Of a DNA stretch of 64,000 nt, positions 55,213 to 63,198 are shown in pieces (the stretch's first letter is position 1; each line of letters begins with the position of its first letter). The notes under the pieces are model-generated. The model did not search any database, was not told where the DNA came from, and saw only the letters and a list, made by a program, of their open reading frames with translations. A program made the translations under genes and the position numbers. This DNA is from Phytoactinopolyspora halotolerans. GTDB lineage: Bacteria; Actinomycetota; Actinomycetes; Jiangellales; Jiangellaceae. Location: positions 124,001 through 188,000 of the forward strand of contig NZ_JAAGOA010000015.1 in the NCBI RefSeq assembly GCF_010550675.1, given 5' to 3'.

Positions 55213-56007
55213 TCAGTGCCCGTACGGGTGCTTGATGATGCCGTCCGCGGTGCCGCGTGAGCGGAGGTAGTTCTCGAAAGTCACCGTCCCTTGGTCACCG
55301 TCGGTGAGCAGCTGGCCGCCCACACCGAATGCCGTTCGGAGTCTGCCGGGCACTGGGATCGCGACCATCGAGCGACGCCGATGCGTCGCGGTCAGGTAGG
55401 TGCGGATCAGATCTGTCATCGACTCCACCTTCGGTCCTCCGAGCTCACGTACATGGCCGGCCGGCTGCCCCATGATCAGTTCCACCATCCGTTCGGCCAC
55501 GTCACCGACGTCGACGGGCTGGAACAGCGATCCGCGCGGCACGACGGCGACTGGTGCCTTGCACAGTCGCATCACGAACATCAACATCAGATCGTGGAAC
55601 TGGGTGGCCCGCAGTGTCGTCCACGGCAATCCGGATTCCTCGACGAGCCGCTCAGCCTCCAGCTTGGCTCGCAAGAAACCGAATGGGACCCTGTCCGCAC
55701 CGACAATCGAGATGTAGACGATATGCGGGCGTTCACCACCTACCGCATCCAATAGTCGCTGGGTCTGAGCGACATCGCGCTGTGGTCGCCGATAGTCGGC
55801 CGCACTCGCGCAATGCGCGATCGCATCCACACCTTCTACCGCCGCGACCAAACCCTCGCCAGTCTCAAGATCACCCTGCACAGAACCGGTGTCCTGTGCG
55901 GGCCGCCGGCTCAGTACACGCACCTCGGCGTGGTCCCGCAGGCGGTGCGTCAGCTCACGCCCCAATACTCCCGTACCACCGGTGACGAGCACTTTCATGC
56001 GTGCCAT
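55213..56007 (-). CDS. NmrA/SDR-like NAD(P)-binding protein
   Basis: A 264-residue atypical SDR. The Rossmann loop is VLVTGGTGVLGRELTHRL at residues 6-23, and AHCASAADYRRPQRDV near 70 and HIVYISIVGADRV near 97 follow. FLRAKLEAERLVEESGLPWTTLRATQFHD near 112-140 replaces the YxxxK motif, as in NmrA-like proteins. It probably acts as an oxidoreductase or redox sensor on a hydrophobic substrate. The ATG at 56007 has GAAGGGGGC upstream; an in-frame ATG three codons later is also possible. Confidence 0.9.
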   Translation of the reverse strand: MARMKVLVTGGTGVLGRELTHRLRDHAEVRVLSRRPAQDTGSVQGDLETGEGLVAAVEGVDAIAHCASAADYRRPQRDVAQTQRLLDAVGGERPHIVYISIVGADRVPFGFLRAKLEAERLVEESGLPWTTLRATQFHDLMLMFVMRLCKAPVAVVPRGSLFQPVDVGDVAERMVELIMGQPAGHVRELGGPKVESMTDLIRTYLTATHRRRSMVAIPVPGRLRTAFGVGGQLLTDGDQGTVTFENYLRSRGTADGIIKHPYGH

Positions 56008-56091
56008 GCGCCCCCTTCACACCCTCGTGAGTGGATACTCGCCGGCCCGAACGCCCCCACGGGACACCGAGCGAGCAGTGCACCGTGATCC

Positions 56092-56511
56092 TCAGTATTT
56101 CCGCACGCGGGTCGGGGTCACGCGGATCACCTGGGAGAACTCTTCGAGCGCCGTCTCAGGTGTGAAGCCGCTGGCCCTGATCTCGTCAGCGTACCTCTCG
56201 ACGTAGGTCGACGCCTCACGTTGGGTCAAGGGTGCGGGATCGAGTTCGGCCGTTCCCTCGACGGTGATGACGCCTCCGTCCGCGGCGTTCTCATCGATGT
56301 CGAGGTGGAGAGCGGCCTTGGGATTCTCGGCCAGATTCGCGACCTTAGCGGCCTCGGGCTGGCTGATGATGAGGAAGCGCGCCCCATCCCAGATGAATCC
56401 CACGGGCGACGATTGAGGCTGCCCCGAGCGCGCGACGGTGGTGAGCCAGATGATCTTCGCCTCCTCGAGCCGACGACGGATTTCGTCGGTGGCCAAAACG
56501 CCAGTGTTCAT
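56092..56511 (-). CDS. Pyridoxamine-5'-phosphate-oxidase-fold F420/FMN-dependent protein
   Basis: A 139-residue split-beta-barrel flavoprotein or F420-binding protein. IIWLTTVARSGQPQSSPVGFIWDG near 20-43, FLIISQPEAAKVANLAENPKAALHLD near 46-72 and ITVEGTAEL near 82 are the usual blocks. The family contains F420H2-dependent reductases and FMN oxidases; it cannot be split further by eye, though TIGR03667-like F420 enzymes share this pattern. It is a single gene in a run of three minus-strand genes. Confidence 0.87.
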   Translation of the reverse strand: MNTGVLATDEIRRRLEEAKIIWLTTVARSGQPQSSPVGFIWDGARFLIISQPEAAKVANLAENPKAALHLDIDENAADGGVITVEGTAELDPAPLTQREASTYVERYADEIRASGFTPETALEEFSQVIRVTPTRVRKY

Positions 56512-56571
56512 CGTGCTCTCCCTTCATGGTCGGTCGAGGGTGTCAGCCATACGGCCACGGCTCGGTACGGA

Positions 56572-56964
56572 TCAATCGACCGCCGTGGCCTCGAGTTCGA
56601 TGAGAATCTCCGGCCGCGCCAACTGGCTCACCTGCGCGAGCACTCCCGGCGGCCGAACGTCGAACCGGGCAAGGCGTTCCGAGACGAGCTCGTCGGCGTA
56701 GCGGAAGTAATCGTCGACGTCGACGACGTAGGTGTTCATGCGCACGATGTTGGCCAGCGTCATGCCGGCGTCGTCGAGTACTCGTTCGATGTTGTCCAGG
56801 GTCAGTCCCGCCTGCGCACGGATGTCACCGACGTGCATGGTCTCGGCCTCGGAGGACACGGCGGCCTGGCCGTTGAGGAACAAGATCCGGCGGTGGCCTT
56901 CGACCATCACACCTGCGTCGAAGAATGCGGGATGCGTCCACGGGTTGACCTTGGTGAGCTGCAT
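56572..56964 (-). CDS. RidA family protein
   Basis: A 130-residue RidA/YjgF protein. FLNGQAAVSSEAETMHVGDIRAQ near 25-50, IERVLDDAGMTLANIVRMNTYVVDVDDY near 58-86 and the late RPEILIELEATAVD are family blocks. The Arg expected near 105 of canonical deaminases is not in the usual RxA context, so imine deaminase activity is uncertain. The ATG at 56964 has GGAGG upstream. It is divergent from a TetR gene across a palindrome. Confidence 0.88.
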   Translation of the reverse strand: MQLTKVNPWTHPAFFDAGVMVEGHRRILFLNGQAAVSSEAETMHVGDIRAQAGLTLDNIERVLDDAGMTLANIVRMNTYVVDVDDYFRYADELVSERLARFDVRPPGVLAQVSQLARPEILIELEATAVD

Positions 56965-57003
56965 GAGCCGACCTCCGATCGGCACGAGACTATATATATT
57001 CCG

Positions 57004-57021
57004 ATACGTAACGTAATGTAT
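57004..57021. promoter_or_regulatory. Palindromic operator between ridA-like and TetR genes
   Basis: An 18-bp imperfect palindrome, ATACGTAACGTAATGTAT, matches its reverse complement at 14 of 18 positions. It sits in the AT-rich gap of 74 bases between the two divergent start codons, next to TATATATATT. It is the probable binding site of the TetR protein. Confidence 0.55.
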
Positions 57022-57038
57022 TAGCTATACTGGAGACC

Positions 57039-57710
57039 ATGCAAGGCGCGTCAGAGTCCGCCCGACCGGCGCCGGTCGGCCGACCCCGAAACTCCCAGAT
57101 CGACGAGGCAGTGCTGTGCGCGACGATCGAGGTGCTCGAAGAGACCGGCTATCACCGATTCGCCCTCGAACAGGTCGCCCGGCGCGCAGGAACCACCAAA
57201 CCGACCATCTACCGGCGCTGGCCGACCCGTCAGCACCTCGTCCTCGCCGCCCTGGCCGGCCGGCTGGGTCAGCTGCCCGTGCCCGATACCTCCTGTACGA
57301 TCTGCGACCTCGCTGAATGCCTGAGCGTCTTCGCGGCGGCGTTCCAGCGGTTGCCACCCGACGTGCTCGGCTCGCTGCTGTCCGACTGCGCGGACAACCC
57401 CGACCTTCGCGCCGAGTTCATGAACAGCCTGTTCGATCCGCCACGACGCGCGGTCGAGCAAACCCTGCTCCGCGCCATCAGACGTGGTGATCTCCGATCC
57501 GATCTGGACCTGGACCTCACCCTCGACCAACTCGGCTCGCTCGTGCACTACCGCGCGTTGTTCCGCCACGCGCAGACCACGGACGCGGAGATCGAACGGG
57601 CCGTGGAGAACATGTTGTGCGGCATCGCCACCGACTATCCCGCGCTCGTCGAACACAACCGCCGGTTGAGCGCCGAGGCCCAGGCACATGCACACCACAT
57701 CGATGGGTAG
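57039..57710 (+). CDS. TetR family regulator
   Basis: A 223-residue TetR protein. The DNA-binding domain is at about 20-65 (IDEAVLCATIEVLEETGYHRFALEQVARRAGTTKPTIYRRWPTRQHLV). The C-terminal domain is of the TetR_C_16-like type (RRAVEQTLLRAIRRGDLRSDLDLDLTLDQLGSLVHYRALF). Divergence from the RidA-like gene and the shared palindrome suggest it represses that gene and itself. Confidence 0.93.
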   Translation: MQGASESARPAPVGRPRNSQIDEAVLCATIEVLEETGYHRFALEQVARRAGTTKPTIYRRWPTRQHLVLAALAGRLGQLPVPDTSCTICDLAECLSVFAAAFQRLPPDVLGSLLSDCADNPDLRAEFMNSLFDPPRRAVEQTLLRAIRRGDLRSDLDLDLTLDQLGSLVHYRALFRHAQTTDAEIERAVENMLCGIATDYPALVEHNRRLSAEAQAHAHHIDG

Positions 57711-58179
57711 CGGCCGCTCGTCCGCACATGGCGCTGTCGGCGGGTCATCGGGTACTCGATCTCGCGCGTAAGGCAAGTCTGCTGATCGAGCTGCGCCAAT
57801 CACAGGCCGCTCCCGGCCGACGACGCGGCGAGCGCAGAAGGCTTCGCTGCTCTCGCCCAGCTACCGAACCCCGAGGTCGTACTGCGCGCCGAAGTCGGCC
57901 CGAGCCAGGCATCCACCGTGTTGCACGTCCGCTGAGTCGCCGCCTCCGCCATCGGCACCTGGTCGCCTGAAAAGCGCTGCGGCACATCGCGATCCGGCGG
58001 CGAATCGGTGGCGGTTTGCCAGACGGCGACCGTTCCGCGAACGGGCCGGAGAGAAAGACAGTGGGTGCTGACTACTTTCGCATCCGTCTTGACAAAGCGC
58101 TACGGTGTTCCGTTACTTTCAATGACAGAGCCGTGCGATCACGTGGTCCGACGGGGGACGGCGCGACCTCCACGGAGCC
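57711..58179. other. Gene-poor region with a possible frameshifted remnant and the M14 operon promoter
   Basis: About 470 bases without an intact gene. From 57728 a frame reads MALSAGHRVLDLARKASLLI, and a different frame ending at 57935 reads PADDAASAEGFAALAQLPNP, both protein-like. Together they could be a frameshifted small gene (57728-57935) of unknown family. A TTGACA -35-like box at 58089-58094 with a GTTACT -10-like box 17 bases later precedes the carboxypeptidase gene. Confidence 0.35.
58089..58117 (+). promoter_or_regulatory. Possible promoter of the carboxypeptidase operon
   Basis: TTGACA at 58089-58094 is a consensus -35 box. GTTACT at 58112-58117, 17 bases on, is a fair -10 box. 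Transcription would begin about 55-60 bases before the first M14 gene. This is consensus matching only. Confidence 0.4.
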
Positions 58180-59373
58180 GTGATGTTCCTCTCACGTCTG
58201 CGTCCGACTCGTAACGTCCTCTTCTCCGCAGGCCTGGCAACTGCCATCGCCGCGTCCACGCTGGCCGCGGGCCCGGCCGGCGCCGAGCCGGACCACGCGC
58301 ACTGTGGTTCGCAGACCGGCGATGCAGGACGTCCGTCGTGGACCGATCACGCCGAGCTCGGCGCGAAGCTGGCCGGCCTGGCGGAGCGGTCGGACGGTCT
58401 CGTGTCGGTCGAGGAGATCGGGCGTTCCAATCAGGGACGCGAGATCTGGGCCGCCCGGGTCGGCGCAGGTGAACGAGTGGTGCTGGCACAGAGCGAGATC
58501 CACGGAAACGAGAAGACCGGCACCGAGTCGCTCCTCTCGCTTCTGCGCACCCTCGCGGCTCCGACACCGCGGGCCGAGCAACTCCGCGAGCAGGTCACCG
58601 TCGTCGTGGTGCCGAAGATGAATCCGGACGCATCCGAGATCGACCGCCGCGGCAACGACCGTAGCTGGGCCGACGTGGTGGCCGACTTTCCACAGCTCGC
58701 GACCGCCGAACCAGCGTGGAACTACTACACCGGGATTCTCCAGGGCGATGACTACCGCGAGCGTCCCGGCTTCGACGTGAACCGGGACTTCCATCCGGAC
58801 CTCGACTACGTCCCCGCTCCGGAGGACTTCCCCGGCTTTTCCGCAGCCCCAGGGTGGTATATCCATCCGGAATCGCAGGCGATCCGCGACCTTTACGTCG
58901 GACTGCAAGCCGAGTTCGGCACCGTCGACGCTTTCCTCGACCTGCATCACCAAGCGCCGTGTTACGTCGTCGACGGTGGCGACGACCGGGTCACCATGTC
59001 GCTGTCCGGCAAGTTCGTCGATATCGAGAATCATCAGGAGTACAACAACGGGTACGACCTCGACCTGTCCAAGCAGCTGACTCTTGCCGCCTATGACGAG
59101 CTACAGCAAGCGAATTCGCCGTTCAGCAACATCACCCTGTACCCCCAAGGCATCGACCTGCCGGGGACCGCGCTCGGATCGTTCGCACTCAACGGCTCCG
59201 GAACGGTCCTGTTCGAGGTCCGCGGGCAGACCCACAGCTGGGGCGCCAAGCAACGCGGGCAGCTCATCACCGCTGTCGAACGCGGCGTGATGGGCATCAT
59301 TCAGGCCGTCGCCGACGGTTCGGCTCGGGAGATCGACCCCGGCCGATACGACGACATCCCAGACCGCGGCTGA
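58180..59373 (+). CDS. Secreted M14-family zinc carboxypeptidase, first of two
   Basis: A 397-residue secreted metallopeptidase. The signal peptide is at 1-36 (SAGLATAIAASTLAAGPAGA). Zinc ligands are H108 and E111 in EIHGNEKTG and a later His in FLDLHHQAP near 255. The substrate Arg lies in FDVNRDFHP near 200, and the catalytic Glu probably in LFEVRGQT near 350. Both GTG at 58180 and ATG at 58183 could start. The unusual insertion with DDRVTMSLSGKF near 268 is not in short M14 enzymes. It is followed after 34 bases by a second M14 gene. Confidence 0.88.
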   Translation: MMFLSRLRPTRNVLFSAGLATAIAASTLAAGPAGAEPDHAHCGSQTGDAGRPSWTDHAELGAKLAGLAERSDGLVSVEEIGRSNQGREIWAARVGAGERVVLAQSEIHGNEKTGTESLLSLLRTLAAPTPRAEQLREQVTVVVVPKMNPDASEIDRRGNDRSWADVVADFPQLATAEPAWNYYTGILQGDDYRERPGFDVNRDFHPDLDYVPAPEDFPGFSAAPGWYIHPESQAIRDLYVGLQAEFGTVDAFLDLHHQAPCYVVDGGDDRVTMSLSGKFVDIENHQEYNNGYDLDLSKQLTLAAYDELQQANSPFSNITLYPQGIDLPGTALGSFALNGSGTVLFEVRGQTHSWGAKQRGQLITAVERGVMGIIQAVADGSAREIDPGRYDDIPDRG

Positions 59374-59407
59374 TGCCGGTCAGCCGACGACCGAAGGAGC
59401 AACCGCC

Positions 59408-60445
59408 ATGCGACGACACCACACCGCGCTGGCTGCAGTAACCGCCGTCGCGACTGCCATCGGCCTGAACGTCGGCGGCGTCGCCGCCGCGGACCCGACC
59501 ACCGTTCCCAACGGGCCATGGGTGAACGACGCCCAGCACGTCTCGCTGGAGCGCCTGCACACCTACGACGAGCTCACCGACGCTCTGCACCGACTGGAAA
59601 GCCGCAGCCAGGGCCGCGTCGACCTGTCCAGCCTCGGCACCACCCACGAGGGCCGCGACATCTGGTACGCCGAGGTGGGCTCCGGACCGACCAGACTGCT
59701 CTACGTCACCCAGCAACACGGCAACGAACCCCTCGGTACCGAGGCGGCGCTGCAGGTACTCCAGCAGCTGGGCACCTCGAATGCAGCCTGGGTGCGCGAC
59801 ATGCTCGACGACATCACCGTCGGCGTCGTGGTACGGGCCAACCCGGACGGGACCGAACGGTTCCAGCGGCAGAACGTCGACCCGGACTGCACCGGCAACT
59901 TCTGCGCGCCCGGCGTCGGCTATGACATCAATCGGTTCCACGATCCGGCCCTCGATCCGGCGGACAACCCGGTGCCCGAGGCTGCTGCCATCCAGGCCCA
60001 CGTGCGCGAATGGCAGCCGGACATCACGGTCGACTATCACCATCAGGGCTCCTACGTCGCCGATGACGGCAGCCTGATCACCACCTCGATCCTCTGGCCC
60101 ACCCATACGGACGTCGACCCGGCTGTCGTGACAGCATCCAAGCAGGTGGCGGTCACCGTCTTCGACACCGTATCCGCCTACGGCCACGGCGAGGTCAGCC
60201 TCTACCCCGGCAGTGATCTGGCCGGCATCGCACGTAACTCATTCGGCCTGCAAGGAAGCGCCAGCCTGTTGGTCGAGCTTCGCGGCGGAATCGGCCAAAA
60301 GAGCAGTGGATACCTCATCCGCCAGGCATACGTGGCGATGATGGCCGTCGCTCAGGCGGCCGCCGACGGAACCCTCAGCGAGGTCGACCCTTCCCGCGCT
60401 GATGAGATCCCACCACGCGGACCGTTCGTCCCAGGAGAGGAGTAG
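59408..60445 (+). CDS. Secreted M14-family zinc carboxypeptidase, second of two
   Basis: A 345-residue secreted paralogue. The signal peptide is at 1-28 (LAAVTAVATAIGLNVGGVAA). Zinc ligands lie in QQHGNEPLG near 105 and in VDYHHQGSY near 213; the Arg block is YDINRFHDP near 178; the probable catalytic Glu is in LVELRGGIG near 292. A Cys pair (DPDCTGNFCAPG) near 160-165 may form a disulfide. It differs strongly from the first copy outside the active site, so the duplication is old. It has AAGGAGC upstream of the ATG. Confidence 0.88.
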   Translation: MRRHHTALAAVTAVATAIGLNVGGVAAADPTTVPNGPWVNDAQHVSLERLHTYDELTDALHRLESRSQGRVDLSSLGTTHEGRDIWYAEVGSGPTRLLYVTQQHGNEPLGTEAALQVLQQLGTSNAAWVRDMLDDITVGVVVRANPDGTERFQRQNVDPDCTGNFCAPGVGYDINRFHDPALDPADNPVPEAAAIQAHVREWQPDITVDYHHQGSYVADDGSLITTSILWPTHTDVDPAVVTASKQVAVTVFDTVSAYGHGEVSLYPGSDLAGIARNSFGLQGSASLLVELRGGIGQKSSGYLIRQAYVAMMAVAQAAADGTLSEVDPSRADEIPPRGPFVPGEE

Positions 60446-60501
60446 AGCCTGAGCGGACACCCGCCTCGGCGGAGAACGATCAACCCAGGGAGGCCGACGG
60501 G

Positions 60502-61299
60502 TCAGTTTGCAGCCTGTGCCAGCTTCTGGGTCACCTCGGTGACCAGGTCACGCGCCCCGGCGCTGATCCTGGTCCCGGAGGTGAGCCCTCGGCGTTGCTC
60601 GTCCAGTGCCCGGGAGATGACTGCGGCGTGGCCCGGCAGGTGGGCACAAGCCCACTCCCCGCCGGCGGTCTTCGCGAGGATCGCACCGCTGCGCACGTAG
60701 GCCAGCGCGCGGCAGGCGTTCAGGACGACGTACTTCTCGCTGCCGTGGTTCAGTCCCCACTCCAGTTCGCTGATCAGATAGCCCAGCACCTGCGCACGCT
60801 GGATCTCTCCGAACAGGTCACGAGGCGCGGGTCCTTCAACGGCTATCCCGGCCGACCTGGTCACGGCGATGTGCATGAGGAGGTCGGGGTCGCCGTCGCC
60901 GGTGTCGTGCACGATCCGTGGCGCAGCGGCGGGTGCGGTGGCGACGTGCAACCTATACGGCCACGGCGTGCGGGGTCGCTCGGCCAGATCGCGGGTGATG
61001 ACCGAAAGCTCCACTCCCGAGGTCGGCGCCAGCGTTGTCGCCTCGTCTGCGGCAACGGCCAGGACGTCGATTGCGGCCTGGGCAGCCCCATCTTCGACGA
61101 CCACCAGCACATCAAGGTCACTGGCGTCAGGCACCCAGTCACCGAGCGCGACCGACCCGTGCAGGTACACACCAACCAGTGCCCCGTCCAGGGCGTGGCG
61201 GGAGGCGTCCAGCAGGTGCCGAATAGCGTCCACCCACGCAGCCTTCGCCGGTACATCGCGGCTATCGCCGGGATCGCCAATGCGCGAACTACCGGCCAC
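60502..61299 (-). CDS. Nucleotidyltransferase of the AadA type (aminoglycoside adenylyltransferase-like)
   Basis: A 265-residue protein. The N-terminal nucleotidyltransferase domain has VYLHGSVALGDWVPDASDLDVLVVV near 40-65, which contains the GS and DxD catalytic motifs. A DUF4111-type helical C-terminal domain follows (DLFGEIQRAQVLGYLISELEWGL, YVVLNACRALAYVRSGAI, SKTAGGEWA-like). This is the architecture of streptomycin/spectinomycin adenylyltransferases; resistance is possible but the substrate is unproven. The GTG at 61299 is nine bases after GAGG; another GTG at 61305 is too close. Confidence 0.85.
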   Translation of the reverse strand: MAGSSRIGDPGDSRDVPAKAAWVDAIRHLLDASRHALDGALVGVYLHGSVALGDWVPDASDLDVLVVVEDGAAQAAIDVLAVAADEATTLAPTSGVELSVITRDLAERPRTPWPYRLHVATAPAAAPRIVHDTGDGDPDLLMHIAVTRSAGIAVEGPAPRDLFGEIQRAQVLGYLISELEWGLNHGSEKYVVLNACRALAYVRSGAILAKTAGGEWACAHLPGHAAVISRALDEQRRGLTSGTRISAGARDLVTEVTQKLAQAAN

Positions 61300-61504
61300 A
61301 TTCACATACCTCAGTATGTCATCCGTCCGTTGGCCCTGCTCGCCGTTGTCGCCGCGGGCCTCCAAGGCGGCACCATCTTCGGGCTTCGGCCGGCGCTGCC
61401 GGACATGCACGCCACATCTGCGGCTGGTGTCGTGTTCGGCTATGTGCCGATCGTCTTGTAGATGAGAGCAAAATGGCCGAGCCGGAGAGCAGAAGGAGAG
61501 CGCC

Positions 61505-61840
61505 GTGCCGGGAGATGACAAGAAGCGGGCAGCGCATCGAGCGCTCGTGGATCACGTACTGAACGCAGAGAGCACCACATCGGCGCAGCAACGAGCACGT
61601 GCCTTCAACAACGACGCGCTCCCACCGCCGCTGCACACACTGATCAGCAAGGTCGTCGCCAGACCGGCGCAGGTCACCGATGCCGACGTCGCAGCGGCAC
61701 AAGAGTCGGGCTACACCGAGGACGAACTCTTTGAACTGGTGATATGCGCCGCGCTCGGTCAGTCCGACCGGCTGTATGAAACGGGGCTGGCGGCCCTGAC
61801 CCAAGCCACCATCGACGGGAGGCCGGACAGTGCGACTTGA
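61505..61840 (+). CDS. Carboxymuconolactone-decarboxylase/AhpD-like small protein
   Basis: A 111-residue helical protein. TDADVAAAQESGYTEDELFELVICAALGQSDRLYETGLAAL near 58-98 resembles the AhpD/CMD fold, but the redox CxxC and the following His are absent, so it is not a peroxidase by itself. The GTG at 61505 has AAGGAGAG seven bases upstream. Its end overlaps the next CMD-type gene by 11 bases, so the two are translationally coupled and probably partners. Confidence 0.72.
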   Translation: MPGDDKKRAAHRALVDHVLNAESTTSAQQRARAFNNDALPPPLHTLISKVVARPAQVTDADVAAAQESGYTEDELFELVICAALGQSDRLYETGLAALTQATIDGRPDSAT

Positions 61841-62411
61841 CCTCCTCAACCATGGCTACCGCCCCGGGACCAAGCTGCTGTTCGCGCTCATCCGGGCCTT
61901 CTCAGGGCACCCGTTGCCAGACGCCGCCAAGCTCGTCTTCTACCGGCCCGGCTTCTACGGCGCCCGGGCGAAGACGTTCACCCACGAGGCGATGCGCGGG
62001 CCGTCCGCCTGGTCTATAGGTGACCGGGAGTTGATGGCGGCTTACGTGTCGAAGGTCAACGAGTCCGCGTTCTGCGTCGCCGCACACACGGCAACCGCGG
62101 AGCAGGCGTACCCGGACAGCGCGAAGGTACAGGCCGCGCTGACCGACCTCGACTCGGCCCCCATCGGGGAACCGCTCCGAGCCACGCTACACATGCTCGG
62201 CAAGCTCACCCGGCAGGGAACGATCGGCGCCGAGGACATGCGCGACGTGCTCGCCGCCGGTGTCACACCTGAGCAGGTCGAGGACGCGCTGGCGGTATGC
62301 GCGGCGTTCAACGTAACCGACCGGCTCGCTGACGCCTTCGGCTTCGAACTACTCAGCCCCGAGGACCTCGAGGCAGGAGCCAACTATTTGCTCAAACGGG
62401 GCTACCGATAG
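61830..62411 (+). CDS. Carboxymuconolactone-decarboxylase/AhpD-like protein with incomplete redox motif
   Basis: A 193-residue AhpD-like protein. The core motif reads VNESAFCVAAHT (E78, C82, H86). The expected CxxC has only its second Cys, so classical disulfide peroxidase activity is doubtful, though the proton relay Glu/His remains. The C-terminal half (LAAGVTPEQVEDALAVCAAFNVTDRLADAFGFEL) is a typical CMD-helix pair. The GTG at 61830 lies inside the end of the preceding gene. Confidence 0.82.
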   Translation: MRLDLLNHGYRPGTKLLFALIRAFSGHPLPDAAKLVFYRPGFYGARAKTFTHEAMRGPSAWSIGDRELMAAYVSKVNESAFCVAAHTATAEQAYPDSAKVQAALTDLDSAPIGEPLRATLHMLGKLTRQGTIGAEDMRDVLAAGVTPEQVEDALAVCAAFNVTDRLADAFGFELLSPEDLEAGANYLLKRGYR

Positions 62412-62505
62412 CGCCGTAGCAACAGAGACGTTTCGACCTGTCGACCTCGCCATACGGTTTCGCGTTGGAGACTCCGGCGGCGCCGCACTATGGCATCTGA
62501 TGTGA

Positions 62506-62550
62506 ATCTTGTCCAATGAGAAACGTGTATCTTGTCTGATGGAATACGTG
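62506..62550. repeat. 22-bp imperfect direct repeat
   Basis: ATCTTGTC at 62506 and again at 62529 start two 22-bp copies (62506-62527 and 62529-62550), 17 of 22 identical, both ending ACGTG. They lie in the 228-base gap between the CMD-type gene and the convergent peroxiredoxin gene. The stretch is AT-rich relative to the window. Confidence 0.6.
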
Positions 62551-62639
62551 ACGACGGCGTACACGTCATCCCGTTCGCTTGCCTCGGCCCCCTAACCAAT
62601 CGCCACCTCAGCACTGGCAGGCCACTCCGTCGTCGACGA

Positions 62640-63179
62640 CTAGCGCGCCCTGGCGAGTTCGAGCAATTCGTCCACGGTCCATTGGTCGTCCACGTATGTG
62701 CCGTATTTGGCCGCGAGCACCTGGCCGTCGGTGCCGATGAGAAAGTCCGCGGGCAGGCCGAGGTGTTCCTCGCCTCGCCCGGCGACCGCGCGCAGGCTCG
62801 GAGCGTGCCTGAGCCCGCGCGCGACAGCGTGGACAGAGCGCGGAGCCATGATGCGTCCTAGCGACATCGTCTCCACGCCGAACTCGGCGTAGAGCTTCTT
62901 GTCCGGGTCCGCGATCAGCGCGAACGGCAGGTCTGGCTGAAGCTCTCGCATCGTCTGCGCGCGCGAATGGAACACGACAACCTCCCGGATCCCGGAAGCC
63001 GCGATCTCGCCGTGCCGTGCGGCGATCGAACGAAGATGCCGATTGCATACCGGGCAGCCTGCATACCGGCGGAACTGCAGGTGCACCAGCCAGTCGGCGT
63101 CCGGGATGAATACGCGGTCGCCGTAGATGGTCGCCAGGTCTCGCTGACCGGCTAGGCCGCCGGTGTTCAGCCGCGTCAT
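62640..63179 (-). CDS. AhpC/TSA-like thioredoxin-fold peroxiredoxin
   Basis: A 179-residue thioredoxin-fold protein. The redox motif is FRRYAGCPVCNRH with C42 and C45. FALIADPDKKLYAEFGVE near 88 and LPADFLIGTDGQVLAAKYG near 142 complete the peroxiredoxin-like pattern. It belongs to the PRX-like2 or redoxin branch. The ATG at 63179 has GAGG about nine bases upstream. It follows, with 19 bases between, the truncated flavoprotein gene on the same strand. Confidence 0.86.
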   Translation of the reverse strand: MTRLNTGGLAGQRDLATIYGDRVFIPDADWLVHLQFRRYAGCPVCNRHLRSIAARHGEIAASGIREVVVFHSRAQTMRELQPDLPFALIADPDKKLYAEFGVETMSLGRIMAPRSVHAVARGLRHAPSLRAVAGRGEEHLGLPADFLIGTDGQVLAAKYGTYVDDQWTVDELLELARAR

Positions 63180-63198
63180 GTCGCACCTCGACCGCGTA

